Below, piece after piece: positions 43,947 to 51,294 of a stretch of DNA of 64,000 bases. The notes beneath the pieces were generated by a model. It worked only from the letters and a program-made list of their open reading frames with translations. It searched no databases and was not told where the DNA came from. This stretch comes from Galbitalea sp036266835. Its GTDB lineage: Bacteria > Actinomycetota > Actinomycetes > Actinomycetales > Microbacteriaceae. The translations under genes were made by a program, and so were the position numbers. The stretch covers positions 1 to 64,000 of the forward strand of contig DATAXD010000001.1 of the NCBI GenBank assembly GCA_036266835.1. The letters are read 5' to 3'. The first letter of the stretch is position 1. Each line of letters starts with the position of its first letter.

Positions 43947-45011
43947 GTGGAGACCGCCATCGAACCGGCATTAGCGCAACAAAGACGAGCAATTGCGCGC
44001 TGGGTCTGGCGCGGAGTGCTTCTCGTCGTTCTCGTTGTGGTGGTGTGGTTCATCCTGATCCCGCAGTTCGCCGAGGTTCGGCCGGCGCTTGACTCGCTCG
44101 GGCACATCTCGACCCCGCTGCTGTTGTGCGGCCTGGGGCTGGAGCTCGCGTCGATTGCGACGTACACGGCGCTGAGCCTCGCGACGCTGGCGAAAGCGAG
44201 TCGCCCGAGTTACTTCACGATGCTGCGAATCGATCTCGCAACCAACGGTGTCAGCAACGCTGTACCGGGCGGCGGCCCGACCTCGACCGCGCTCAAATAT
44301 CGACTGCTGACCCTCGCACGCACGACTCCGGAAAACGCGGTCACCGGCACGACTCTCGAGATAGCGACATCCGTGCTCACTCTCGGTGGCCTCTTCGGCC
44401 TCTCGATCGCCCTGAGCGCGAGTTCGGTGAAGGGCAACTTCGAATACGCCGTCGCAGGCGTCGTAGTGGGTGGCGTTGCGCTGCTGGTTACGATGGCGGC
44501 CGTTCTGCTCGGCAAGTCGAGACAGAAGACGCTCGAACGCGTCGAGCAGATCGCGCGCCGCATCCCGTTCGTGCCCGAGGCAGCCACCGTCGAATTCGTC
44601 GATCGGATCGCCGACCAGTTGCGCGAATACCAGTCGAGCTCACGACGACTCGTCATCGCCGTCGGCTGGGCAACCGCGAACTGGCTGCTGGATGCCGCCG
44701 CGCTGTGGGTATTCCTGCTCGCCTTCGGCTTCACATCCGACCCGCGACGGATGATCGTCGCCTACGCGCTCGCTTGTCTCGTCGGCCTGCTTCCGATTAC
44801 ACCCGGCGGTCTGGGCATCATCGAGGGAGTTCTCATCCCGACGCTCGTCGGATTTGGGACGCCCCAGGGCATCGCACTCCTTGGCGTACTGACCTGGCGC
44901 ATCGTCCAGTACTGGCTGCCGATTCCGGTTGCGGCTGCGGCATACCTGTCGCTGCGGGCCGGTCCACTGCGAAAGTCGCAACGCAAGATCGCAACGGCTG
45001 GCGCTAACTGA
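43947..45011 (+). CDS. YbhN/UPF0104 lysylphosphatidylglycerol-synthase-like membrane protein
   Basis: Membrane protein of 354 aa with ~8 helices and the flippase-type LPG_synthase_TM domain. Marker segments are NGVSNAVPGGGPTSTALKYRLL and GLLPITPGGLGIIEGVLIPTLVGFG. It lacks the soluble aminoacyl-transferase domain of MprF, so lipid transfer or flipping is a guess. GTG 43947 is the only start before the first helix; no Shine-Dalgarno is visible and a strong stem ends 3 nt upstream. Confidence 0.85.
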   Translation: METAIEPALAQQRRAIARWVWRGVLLVVLVVVVWFILIPQFAEVRPALDSLGHISTPLLLCGLGLELASIATYTALSLATLAKASRPSYFTMLRIDLATNGVSNAVPGGGPTSTALKYRLLTLARTTPENAVTGTTLEIATSVLTLGGLFGLSIALSASSVKGNFEYAVAGVVVGGVALLVTMAAVLLGKSRQKTLERVEQIARRIPFVPEAATVEFVDRIADQLREYQSSSRRLVIAVGWATANWLLDAAALWVFLLAFGFTSDPRRMIVAYALACLVGLLPITPGGLGIIEGVLIPTLVGFGTPQGIALLGVLTWRIVQYWLPIPVAAAAYLSLRAGPLRKSQRKIATAGAN

Positions 45012-45299
45012 CTAGGACTGATCCTTGCCCCGGCGGGTCATCTTCGAGACTTCGGCGTCGATGTCGGCATCGGTGATGACCCGGCGACCCGGGCCATAGG
45101 CGTCCAGGCCAATGAAGAGGGCTGCGACGCCCATCCCGCCGATCGGCCACGCCGGCCAGAAGTAGCCGTCATGTGCGCTAAGCAGCCAGATTCCGCTCAG
45201 AAAGAGGCTGACAACCACCCAGACACCGAGGAACTCCCAGAAGTGTCGCTTCGCCTTCAGTCGCTTCTTGGCTTCCTGGCGAATGTCGCTGTCAGTCAT
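45012..45299 (-). CDS. Small two-helix membrane protein (2TM domain)
   Basis: Protein of 95 aa with a basic N-terminus (IRQEAKKRLKAKRHFWEFL), two hydrophobic segments (about 24-40 and 50-65) and a charged tail. The layout matches the 2TM-domain family; function unknown. ATG 45299 follows TAGATT by 6 nt. Stop abuts the convergent flippase-like gene. Confidence 0.8.
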   Translation of the reverse strand: MTDSDIRQEAKKRLKAKRHFWEFLGVWVVVSLFLSGIWLLSAHDGYFWPAWPIGGMGVAALFIGLDAYGPGRRVITDADIDAEVSKMTRRGKDQS

Positions 45300-45305
45300 G
45301 TGAGT

Positions 45306-45311
45306 AATCTA
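45306..45311 (-). promoter_or_regulatory. -10 hexamer of the 2TM gene (leaderless)
   Basis: TAGATT on the minus strand, 6 nt before ATG 45299. Confidence 0.5.
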
Positions 45312-45355
45312 GCGCTGGTTGCTGCTGGGTGATTCCGAAAGACCGTGGGTGTGAG

Positions 45356-45428
45356 TGGGCCCTACCGGGATCGAACCGATGACATCCACGGTGTAAACGT
45401 GGCGCTCTACCAGCTGAGCTAAAGGCCC
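45356..45428 (-). tRNA. tRNA-Val (UAC)
   Basis: 73-nt cloverleaf on the minus strand: acceptor GGGCCTT/AGGGCCC, D stem GCTC/GAGC, anticodon stem CCACG/CGTGG with loop TTTACAC (anticodon TAC), T arm ATCGG-TTCGATC-CCGGT. The 3' CCA is not encoded. Confidence 0.96.
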
Positions 45429-45525
45429 GTCATTCGTTAACGAATAACGCTGGACAATCCTACAAGGCGGAAAATACGATCGGTCGCAGCAGTCCCCCGC
45501 GCACGGCGAAACGACGGAGCACCGA

Positions 45526-45954
45526 ATGGATGCACAGAGCACCATCACGATAGGAGTGCTGCTGCTCGCGCTCATTACGGTGGAGTCCGGTGGGCTCTTC
45601 ATGAAACGGATCGTTCAGGGTAACGTCCCTGCGAACGACCTGCAGCGCAGCTTCAATCGCGCGGGACACGCCCACGCCGCCGTGCTCATCATCCTGAGCA
45701 TTGTCATCACCATCGTGCTGCCGGTCGCGCACCTGACCGGAATTCTCGAAATCGTCGCGAGGCTCGGAGTGCCGGCAGCCGCCATCTTGATGCCCGCCGG
45801 GTTCTTCCTTTCGGTCCTTGGGCGCGATCCGCAGAAGCCGAGCAGACTGGTCGCGCTGTTGTGGGCCGGAGTCGTGTGTCTTACGGCCGGACTCCTCACC
45901 TCAGGGCTGGCAATCCTGATCGGAGGCATCAACCTCGCGCACCACGGCGGATAA
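45526..45954 (+). CDS. Hypothetical four-helix membrane protein
   Basis: Protein of 142 aa with four hydrophobic segments (about 7-22, 50-65, 73-94, 103-133). A short conserved-looking loop GNVPANDLQRSFNRAGHAHA lies between helices 1 and 2. I do not recognise the family. GGAG-type site: ACGGAGC 6-12 nt upstream of ATG 45526. Confidence 0.75.
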   Translation: MDAQSTITIGVLLLALITVESGGLFMKRIVQGNVPANDLQRSFNRAGHAHAAVLIILSIVITIVLPVAHLTGILEIVARLGVPAAAILMPAGFFLSVLGRDPQKPSRLVALLWAGVVCLTAGLLTSGLAILIGGINLAHHGG

Positions 45955-46001
45955 TTCGCTGGTTCCCGGTCTGCCATCCCGACGGGCCGAAGGCCGCGCC
46001 A

Positions 46002-46007
46002 TAAACT
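46002..46007 (+). promoter_or_regulatory. -10 hexamer before ATG 46014 (leaderless)
   Basis: TAAACT, 6 nt before the start codon. Confidence 0.5.
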
Positions 46008-46013
46008 CGCCAC

Positions 46014-46694
46014 ATGAATGGCGAGGCGGGGGCGAAGGACCAGACCGATCCGAAACCGCAGCCCGAACACCGTTGGGCCGTCGGCATTGCAGTGCTCATC
46101 GCACTCACCCTCTATTTCTTCATTCCGCAGCGCGACCAGCCGATTCCGCACTGGATCGTTCCGACGCTCGGCGCGCTCATCCTCATCCCGCTGGTGATCC
46201 TGAACCCGACGCGTTTTGTGAAGGAGCGCGCCTGGTCGAGATGGATGTCGGTGTCGCTTGCGGCGATCCTTGTGATCGTCAACCAGGTCACCATCGTGCT
46301 GGTCGTGCGAGAGCTCGTGAGTGGCAGCGTGAGTGGGCCATCGGTGTTGCTGACCGCGGCGATGGTCTGGATCACGAACGTCATCGCATTCGCGTTCGTG
46401 TACTGGGAGCTCGACCTCGGGGGCCCGTTTGCTCGGCGCCTGCACGGCTCGCGGGCGACAGACAATATGGACTTCCGATTCCCGCAACACGACGGCGCGC
46501 CCGGCAACAAGAACTGGGAGCCGGCGTTCTTCGACTACGCCTACTTCTCGCTGTCTAACATGATGGCGTTCAGCCCGACGGATGTCATGCCGCTGACTTC
46601 GCGGGCGAAAGCGCTCATGGCATACCAGGCGCTCACCGGATTCGTGTTGTTGGCACTCGTGATCTCGCGCGCGATTAACATCCTGCATTCCTGA
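46014..46694 (+). CDS. DUF1345-like membrane protein
   Basis: Protein of 226 aa with five to six hydrophobic segments and a soluble loop (about 140-175). The pattern WELDLGGP, then FDYAYFSLSNMMAFSPTDVMPLTSRAK, is that of DUF1345-type proteins, which resemble the pore region of channels. Function unknown. Leaderless start predicted. Confidence 0.75.
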   Translation: MNGEAGAKDQTDPKPQPEHRWAVGIAVLIALTLYFFIPQRDQPIPHWIVPTLGALILIPLVILNPTRFVKERAWSRWMSVSLAAILVIVNQVTIVLVVRELVSGSVSGPSVLLTAAMVWITNVIAFAFVYWELDLGGPFARRLHGSRATDNMDFRFPQHDGAPGNKNWEPAFFDYAYFSLSNMMAFSPTDVMPLTSRAKALMAYQALTGFVLLALVISRAINILHS

Positions 46695-46792
46695 TCTTGC
46701 ACTTGAGCGACCGTTCAAACTCGTGCGCCGAGGTCGTGATTTCTTGCCCACGGGCGCTAACATGGGGCAACCTGACATCGATTGGCGCCATC

Positions 46793-48136
46793 ATGCCCAA
46801 GCGCACCACCCGAAGTGCTTTCGCAATTGCCGCTGCCACGGCACTCGCCGTCGGAGGACTCCTTGCGCTTGCCGCGCCCGCTCAAGCCGCAGACACCGAT
46901 CCGGCGCCGGTGCGATTGATCAGCGGGTCGCATACGGGCTTCGACGACATCTACGGTGTCGCCGTCGCACCCGACGGCACGACATACGTCGCCAACTACG
47001 TCACGAAGAACATCGAAGTCTTCGCGCCCGGCGCGAATGCCAATGCCGCACCCGAGCGAACGATCTCAGGCAGCCACACACATATCTCGGAACTCGCTGG
47101 GCTGGCGCTCGACTCTTCGGGCCACCTCTGGGTGGCCGATTACTCCAACGGGGTGCTGGAGTTCGCCGCCGGGGCCTCCGGCAACGCGACGCCAATCCGG
47201 GTCATCAGCGGTGGGAACACGACCTTAGACGAGCCGAGCGATGTGGCAATCGGCTCCGATGGCAGCATCTATGTTGCCGGGTACCTCTCATTCAGCATCG
47301 CAGTCTTCGACCCGTCCGCAACGGGGAACGCAACTCCCAGCCGTGTGATCTCCGGCGCGGACACAGGCCTCGATTATCCGTCTGGCGTGGTCCTCCAGTC
47401 GGATGGGTCGATCGTCGTGACGAACTACTCCGACTCAATCGAGACTTTCGCGAGCGCCGCTGCCGACGACGCAACACCGCTGTACAACATCAGCGGCGCG
47501 GACACCCAGCTCGACGAAAGCTACTATTCAGCGCTCGATGCCCAGGGCAACATCTGGGTGGCAAATTATCACGGCCAAAGCATTACCGAATATCCCGCGA
47601 CCGCTAATGGCGATGTCGCTCCCACAACGAGGATCATCGGCGCCACATCAAACGTAGTTGGCCCTTATCCGATTGCCATTGCCTCCAGCGGAGAACTGTA
47701 CGTCGGAAACTACGACACCAATACGGTGGCGGTCTTCGATACGGCGTTGGCGATCAACGCTCTGAGTCCGGCGAAGGGCATCACCGACGGCGGCACCACG
47801 GTCACGATTACCGGCGCTGGCTTTGACGCGGGCGCCGCGGTTACCATCGATGGCCAGCCCGCGACCGATGTAACGGTCGTCTCGCCGACCAAAATCACCT
47901 TCGTCACGCCTGCGCACGCCGTTGGCAAAGTTACCGTCGCCGTGAGCGACGACGGAGTAACAGTGACAGTCGCGGGCGGCTTCGACTTCACCGTCGTGCT
48001 CGCGACAACAGGTCTCGACCCCGCGCCCGGCATCGGACTCGGACTTCTCCTGCTCGTCGCAGGCGCGACAGTTATCGCCTGGCGGCGTCAGCGCGCGGCG
48101 GCCGCTCGCAGCACCGTGTCCAAGTCAGCCTGGTAG
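46793..48136 (+). CDS. Secreted six-bladed propeller protein with IPT domain and LAxTG anchor (copy 1)
   Basis: Protein of 447 aa. Signal peptide 1-32 (ends APAQA). Six repeats of 46-48 aa follow (motif P-x-R-x-I-S-G-x-x-T ... G-x-I/L-Y/W-V-A-N/D-Y ... V-F), consistent with an NHL-like propeller. An IPT/TIG immunoglobulin-like domain (~322-400: LSPAKGITDGGTTVTITGAGF), then LATTG, a hydrophobic helix and RRQR complete it. LATTG fits class E sortases (LAxTG), so covalent cell-wall attachment is expected. ATG 46793 gives the signal peptide. Ligand unknown. Tandem with a paralog 140 bp downstream. Confidence 0.85.
   Translation: MPKRTTRSAFAIAAATALAVGGLLALAAPAQAADTDPAPVRLISGSHTGFDDIYGVAVAPDGTTYVANYVTKNIEVFAPGANANAAPERTISGSHTHISELAGLALDSSGHLWVADYSNGVLEFAAGASGNATPIRVISGGNTTLDEPSDVAIGSDGSIYVAGYLSFSIAVFDPSATGNATPSRVISGADTGLDYPSGVVLQSDGSIVVTNYSDSIETFASAAADDATPLYNISGADTQLDESYYSALDAQGNIWVANYHGQSITEYPATANGDVAPTTRIIGATSNVVGPYPIAIASSGELYVGNYDTNTVAVFDTALAINALSPAKGITDGGTTVTITGAGFDAGAAVTIDGQPATDVTVVSPTKITFVTPAHAVGKVTVAVSDDGVTVTVAGGFDFTVVLATTGLDPAPGIGLGLLLLVAGATVIAWRRQRAAAARSTVSKSAW
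47764..47917 (+). repeat. IPT-encoding repeat, copy 1
   Basis: 154 bp nearly identical (3 mismatches by eye) to 49260-49413, within the two tandem propeller genes. Confidence 0.9.
48011..48087 (+). repeat. Anchor-encoding repeat, copy 1
   Basis: 77 bp with 3 differences from 49507-49583; encodes the end of LATTG and the membrane helix. Confidence 0.85.
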
Positions 48137-48276
48137 TTCCCAGCGAGCGCGTATCCGGGGGAGGTCGCACAGCCGCCGGAACACGCGAGCGGGTAAACAC
48201 GAGGTCCATCAGAACAACGACGGTACGCCGACCGATGCCGCTAGACTTCCGGCAACCCTGATAGAAACGGTGTCCT

Positions 48277-49614
48277 ATGGTTCGCTCGCCTGTAGGCCTC
48301 GCAACTGCCGTGACAGCGGCAGGGGCTCTCGCCTTCGCAGGTGCCCTCGCAATCGCCGTGCCCGCAAGCGCGGCGGACGTGAACACGCCGCCAGTGCGGA
48401 CAATCGCCGGTAGCCACACAACTCTCAACAGCATTTACGGCCTGGCCTTCGGAGCCGACGGGACAACATACGTCACGACGTATCCGGGCAACGTGCCAGC
48501 GATCGCCGTCTTCGCTCCGGGCGCTACCGGGAACACCGCACCGGAGCGCGTGATTGCGGGTTCACACACTGGCTTCGCGGATCCGGGCGGACTGGCGTTG
48601 GACTCGGCAGGCCATCTTTGGGTGGTCGACTTCACGGCTGCGACCATCGAGGAGTTCGCCGCCGGTGCACACGGGAATGTCGCGCCGATCCGCACGATCG
48701 TCGGGTCGAACACCACTCTGGACTCGCCGACCGGCATTACCATCGGACCCACCGGCACAATCTACGTTGCCGACTACGGGGCCGGGGACGTGGACGTCTT
48801 TGACTCAGCGGCAACGGGCAATGTTGCACCGACCGGCACCATCGTCGGCTCTAACACTGGATTCAGCGAACCGTACGGCGTCGTCTTGCAGTCAGACGGT
48901 TCTCTTGTGGTGTCCGACTATGTCGCAGAAACGATCAGCACCTTTGCGTCGGGTGCGACAGGCAACGTCAGTCCGCTGACCAGCATCTCAGGAAGCAACA
49001 CGCAACTCTCGGCCCCCTACTATGCCGCGGTCGACGGGGCGGGCAACATTTATGTGGCCAACTACGGTGGAGGTTCGATTTCGGAATTCGTTGCGGATGC
49101 AACGGGAAACGTAACCCCCACCACCCGAATCATCGGAGCCAGCACCGATCTCGATGGTCCGTATCCGATTGCGATTAATCCCAGCGGCCAGATTTTCGTC
49201 GGGAATTACGATCTCAACACGGTCGGCGTGTTCGATACCGATCTGGCCATCAACACTGTGAGTCCGGCGAAGGGCACTACCGACGGCGGCACCACGGTCA
49301 CGATTACCGGCGCTGGCTTTGACGCGGGCGCCGCGGTTACCATCGATGGCCAGCCCGCGACCGACGTAACGGTCGTCTCGCCGACCAAAATCACCTTCGT
49401 CACGCCTGCGCACACGGTAGGCAATGTCGCAATCGCGGTAACAGATGGAGGAGTAACGGTGACGGTCGCCGGAGGCTTCACGTTCATCGTCGTCCTCGCA
49501 ACCACCGGTCTCGACCCCGCGCCCGGCATCGGACTCGGACTGCTCCTGCTCGTTGCTGGCGCGACAGTTATCGCCTGGCGGCGGCGTCAGCTCACGGGAG
49601 CGAGTCGCTGGTAG
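48277..49614 (+). CDS. Secreted six-bladed propeller protein with IPT domain and LAxTG anchor (copy 2)
   Basis: Paralog of the previous gene, 445 aa. Signal peptide 1-32 (ends VPASA), six ~46-aa propeller repeats, IPT domain, LATTG, membrane helix and RRRQ tail. The repeats differ considerably from copy 1, while the IPT and anchor segments are almost identical at DNA level, pointing to gene conversion. TAGACT at 48242-48247 could be its -10, with a ~25-nt leader. Its last 28 nt overlap the convergent DUF6069 gene. Confidence 0.85.
   Translation: MVRSPVGLATAVTAAGALAFAGALAIAVPASAADVNTPPVRTIAGSHTTLNSIYGLAFGADGTTYVTTYPGNVPAIAVFAPGATGNTAPERVIAGSHTGFADPGGLALDSAGHLWVVDFTAATIEEFAAGAHGNVAPIRTIVGSNTTLDSPTGITIGPTGTIYVADYGAGDVDVFDSAATGNVAPTGTIVGSNTGFSEPYGVVLQSDGSLVVSDYVAETISTFASGATGNVSPLTSISGSNTQLSAPYYAAVDGAGNIYVANYGGGSISEFVADATGNVTPTTRIIGASTDLDGPYPIAINPSGQIFVGNYDLNTVGVFDTDLAINTVSPAKGTTDGGTTVTITGAGFDAGAAVTIDGQPATDVTVVSPTKITFVTPAHTVGNVAIAVTDGGVTVTVAGGFTFIVVLATTGLDPAPGIGLGLLLLVAGATVIAWRRRQLTGASRW
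49260..49413 (+). repeat. IPT-encoding repeat, copy 2
   Basis: Partner of 47764-47917. Confidence 0.9.
49507..49583 (+). repeat. Anchor-encoding repeat, copy 2
   Basis: Partner of 48011-48087. Confidence 0.85.
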
Positions 49615-50024
49615 ACCGGCACCCCAACGGCAACAACGATCACGTGCATAATCATTAGTCCGAAAATCGCGGTCAGCGAGCTGCCGGGGATGAAATGCAC
49701 TACCGCATTCACCGTGTCCGGCACGAAAGACAGCAGCAGGAGCACGGGAACCAAGACGCGCAGCACGGTTATCGGGCGGCCGGCTCGGCGGCGGACAACA
49801 AGCCAACCGACATATCCGGCCACTAGACCCGCAGCCGTGAACGGGCCGTAGAGCGCCACCGACAGGGGCGTAAACGACGAACTCGCACCGAAGGCCTGAG
49901 CCGCTGTCGACACCACCGTGTTGGCGGCGACCGCGACAATCGCGGCGGCAGCGATGGTGAGAACAACCCGCCACTTCGGTACAGAGGAGACGCTGGCCGG
50001 GGATGTTTGAGTCTGAACAGTCAT
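49587..50024 (-). CDS. DUF6069-like four-helix membrane protein
   Basis: Protein of 145 aa with four hydrophobic segments (about 19-38, 54-75, 86-103, 118-138). FVPDTVNAVVHFIPGS between helices 3 and 4 resembles the DUF6069 family. AAGGACC 6-12 nt upstream of ATG 50024 is a good ribosome site. The upstream marR-type gene on the same strand and a palindrome between them suggest direct regulation. Confidence 0.75.
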   Translation of the reverse strand: MTVQTQTSPASVSSVPKWRVVLTIAAAAIVAVAANTVVSTAAQAFGASSSFTPLSVALYGPFTAAGLVAGYVGWLVVRRRAGRPITVLRVLVPVLLLLSFVPDTVNAVVHFIPGSSLTAIFGLMIMHVIVVAVGVPVYQRLAPVS

Positions 50025-50045
50025 GATTCGGTCCTTCCCACAATT

Positions 50046-50062
50046 AGTACGGAATTCGTACT
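50046..50062. promoter_or_regulatory. Palindromic operator, probably for the adjacent MarR protein
   Basis: AGTACG-n5-CGTACT, 17 bp, 22 bp upstream of the DUF6069 start and downstream of marR. Confidence 0.5.
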
Positions 50063-50113
50063 GATTTTGATCGTAGAGAAAGTGGCGACCGACGAAAAGG
50101 TCCGCGAGGGGAT

Positions 50114-50572
50114 TTACTCCGAAGGGAGTAGCTGGTCACCCTCCGCAAGGATTACTGAGAGCGTTCGCGCGAGCTCCGAGCGTTCGGCGTCGGCGAGATT
50201 CATTGTGAGAGCGGTCACGGAATCGCGCATGGCGCGCTCGAACTCCCGAGACAGCTCGGTCCCGCGGTCGGTGGCGGTGACCAGCAGCCGTCGTCGATCC
50301 TCTGGATCGGGAGTGCGGCTCAGAAACCCCAGTTCCTGCATCCGATCGACGAGGCTCGTCATGGTGGACTTGCCCAGGTGCACCATCGATCCCAGTCCGA
50401 GCATGTTGCTCGGCTTCTCGGTCACGATGAAAAGAAGACGCGCCTGCTGTGGCGTGAGTCCGAGAGCTCGCGCGTGCTTCTCGTACAGGGAGTTGAGGAG
50501 CGTCCCGGTGCGGATGAGCGCAGGTCCGGTCGCGAGCGGCGCCGAAGCGGGCACCTTCTGGTTCACGGGCAC
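50114..50572 (-). CDS. MarR family transcriptional regulator
   Basis: Winged-helix regulator of 152 aa. LTPQQARLLFIVTEKP starts the DNA-binding domain, LGKSTMTSLVDRMQELGFLSR is the recognition helix and DPEDRRRLLVTATDRG the wing. Ligand unknown. It likely binds the palindrome at 50046-50062 and controls the membrane protein gene that follows. GTG 50572 is used; another GTG 6 nt downstream is possible. Confidence 0.85.
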   Translation of the reverse strand: MPVNQKVPASAPLATGPALIRTGTLLNSLYEKHARALGLTPQQARLLFIVTEKPSNMLGLGSMVHLGKSTMTSLVDRMQELGFLSRTPDPEDRRRLLVTATDRGTELSREFERAMRDSVTALTMNLADAERSELARTLSVILAEGDQLLPSE

Positions 50573-50606
50573 CGCAACCTCATAACGCTCCGCAACGAGC
50601 AGCCAG

Positions 50607-51080
50607 CTACACGTGAGCCGGCAGAACCTTGTCGAGCGCCGCTCGGTAGTCCTCGAGCGAGCGAGCCTCGCCCGGCGCGGTCTTGAAGGCCGCGCGGATG
50701 ATGCCCTTGGTGTCGATCACAAAGGTTGCGCGAGTGGCGAAACCCTTTTCCTCGAGGAATACGCCGTACTCCTTGGCGACCGCTCCGTGCGGCCAGAAGT
50801 CGGCGAGCAGGTTGAAGTCATACCCCTCGTGCTCGGCGAATGCTCGCTGCGTTGCCTTTGAATCGACGGAAATGCCAAGAAGTTCGACCCCGTGCTCCTG
50901 GAAGAGCGCGAGGTTGTCGCGTAGGGCGCACAGCTCAGTCGTGCAGGTGCTGGAGAACGCGAGTGGATAAAACACTAGCGCTACCGGCTTTTTTCCTGCG
51001 AAATCGCTCAGCCGGATGTGCTCGCCGAACTGGTTGGCAAGCTCAAAGTCAGGAGCCCGCGTATCGATTTCCAGAGCCAT
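50607..51080 (-). CDS. Peroxiredoxin (BCP/AhpE-type)
   Basis: Thiol peroxidase of 157 aa. The active site FSSTCTTELCALRD has the peroxidatic Cys followed five residues later by a second Cys, the spacing of PrxQ/BCP proteins, within an AhpE-like sequence (APDFELANQFGEHIRLSDFAG). Reduces H2O2 or organic peroxides in the cytosol with a thioredoxin-like partner. ATG 51080 with AAAGGAA 8-14 nt upstream. Divergent from aceE. Confidence 0.9.
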   Translation of the reverse strand: MALEIDTRAPDFELANQFGEHIRLSDFAGKKPVALVFYPLAFSSTCTTELCALRDNLALFQEHGVELLGISVDSKATQRAFAEHEGYDFNLLADFWPHGAVAKEYGVFLEEKGFATRATFVIDTKGIIRAAFKTAPGEARSLEDYRAALDKVLPAHV

Positions 51081-51294
51081 TGGGAAATTCCTTTCGAACC
51101 GAACATCCACAATGCGTTCGGCACGAATGGCAATATTACGCCGCCGATAGTGCTCTCGCCGGACAGCGCGCGCTCCCGTCTGCAGATGTGGAATCCGACA
51201 CCTAGAATTGACGCGGTTAGTCGAAACCTCCAAAGCCGTGACCCGACTCGAGTGCCGACCAATCTCCGACCGGATCTATCAGGAAGAGGTCAAC

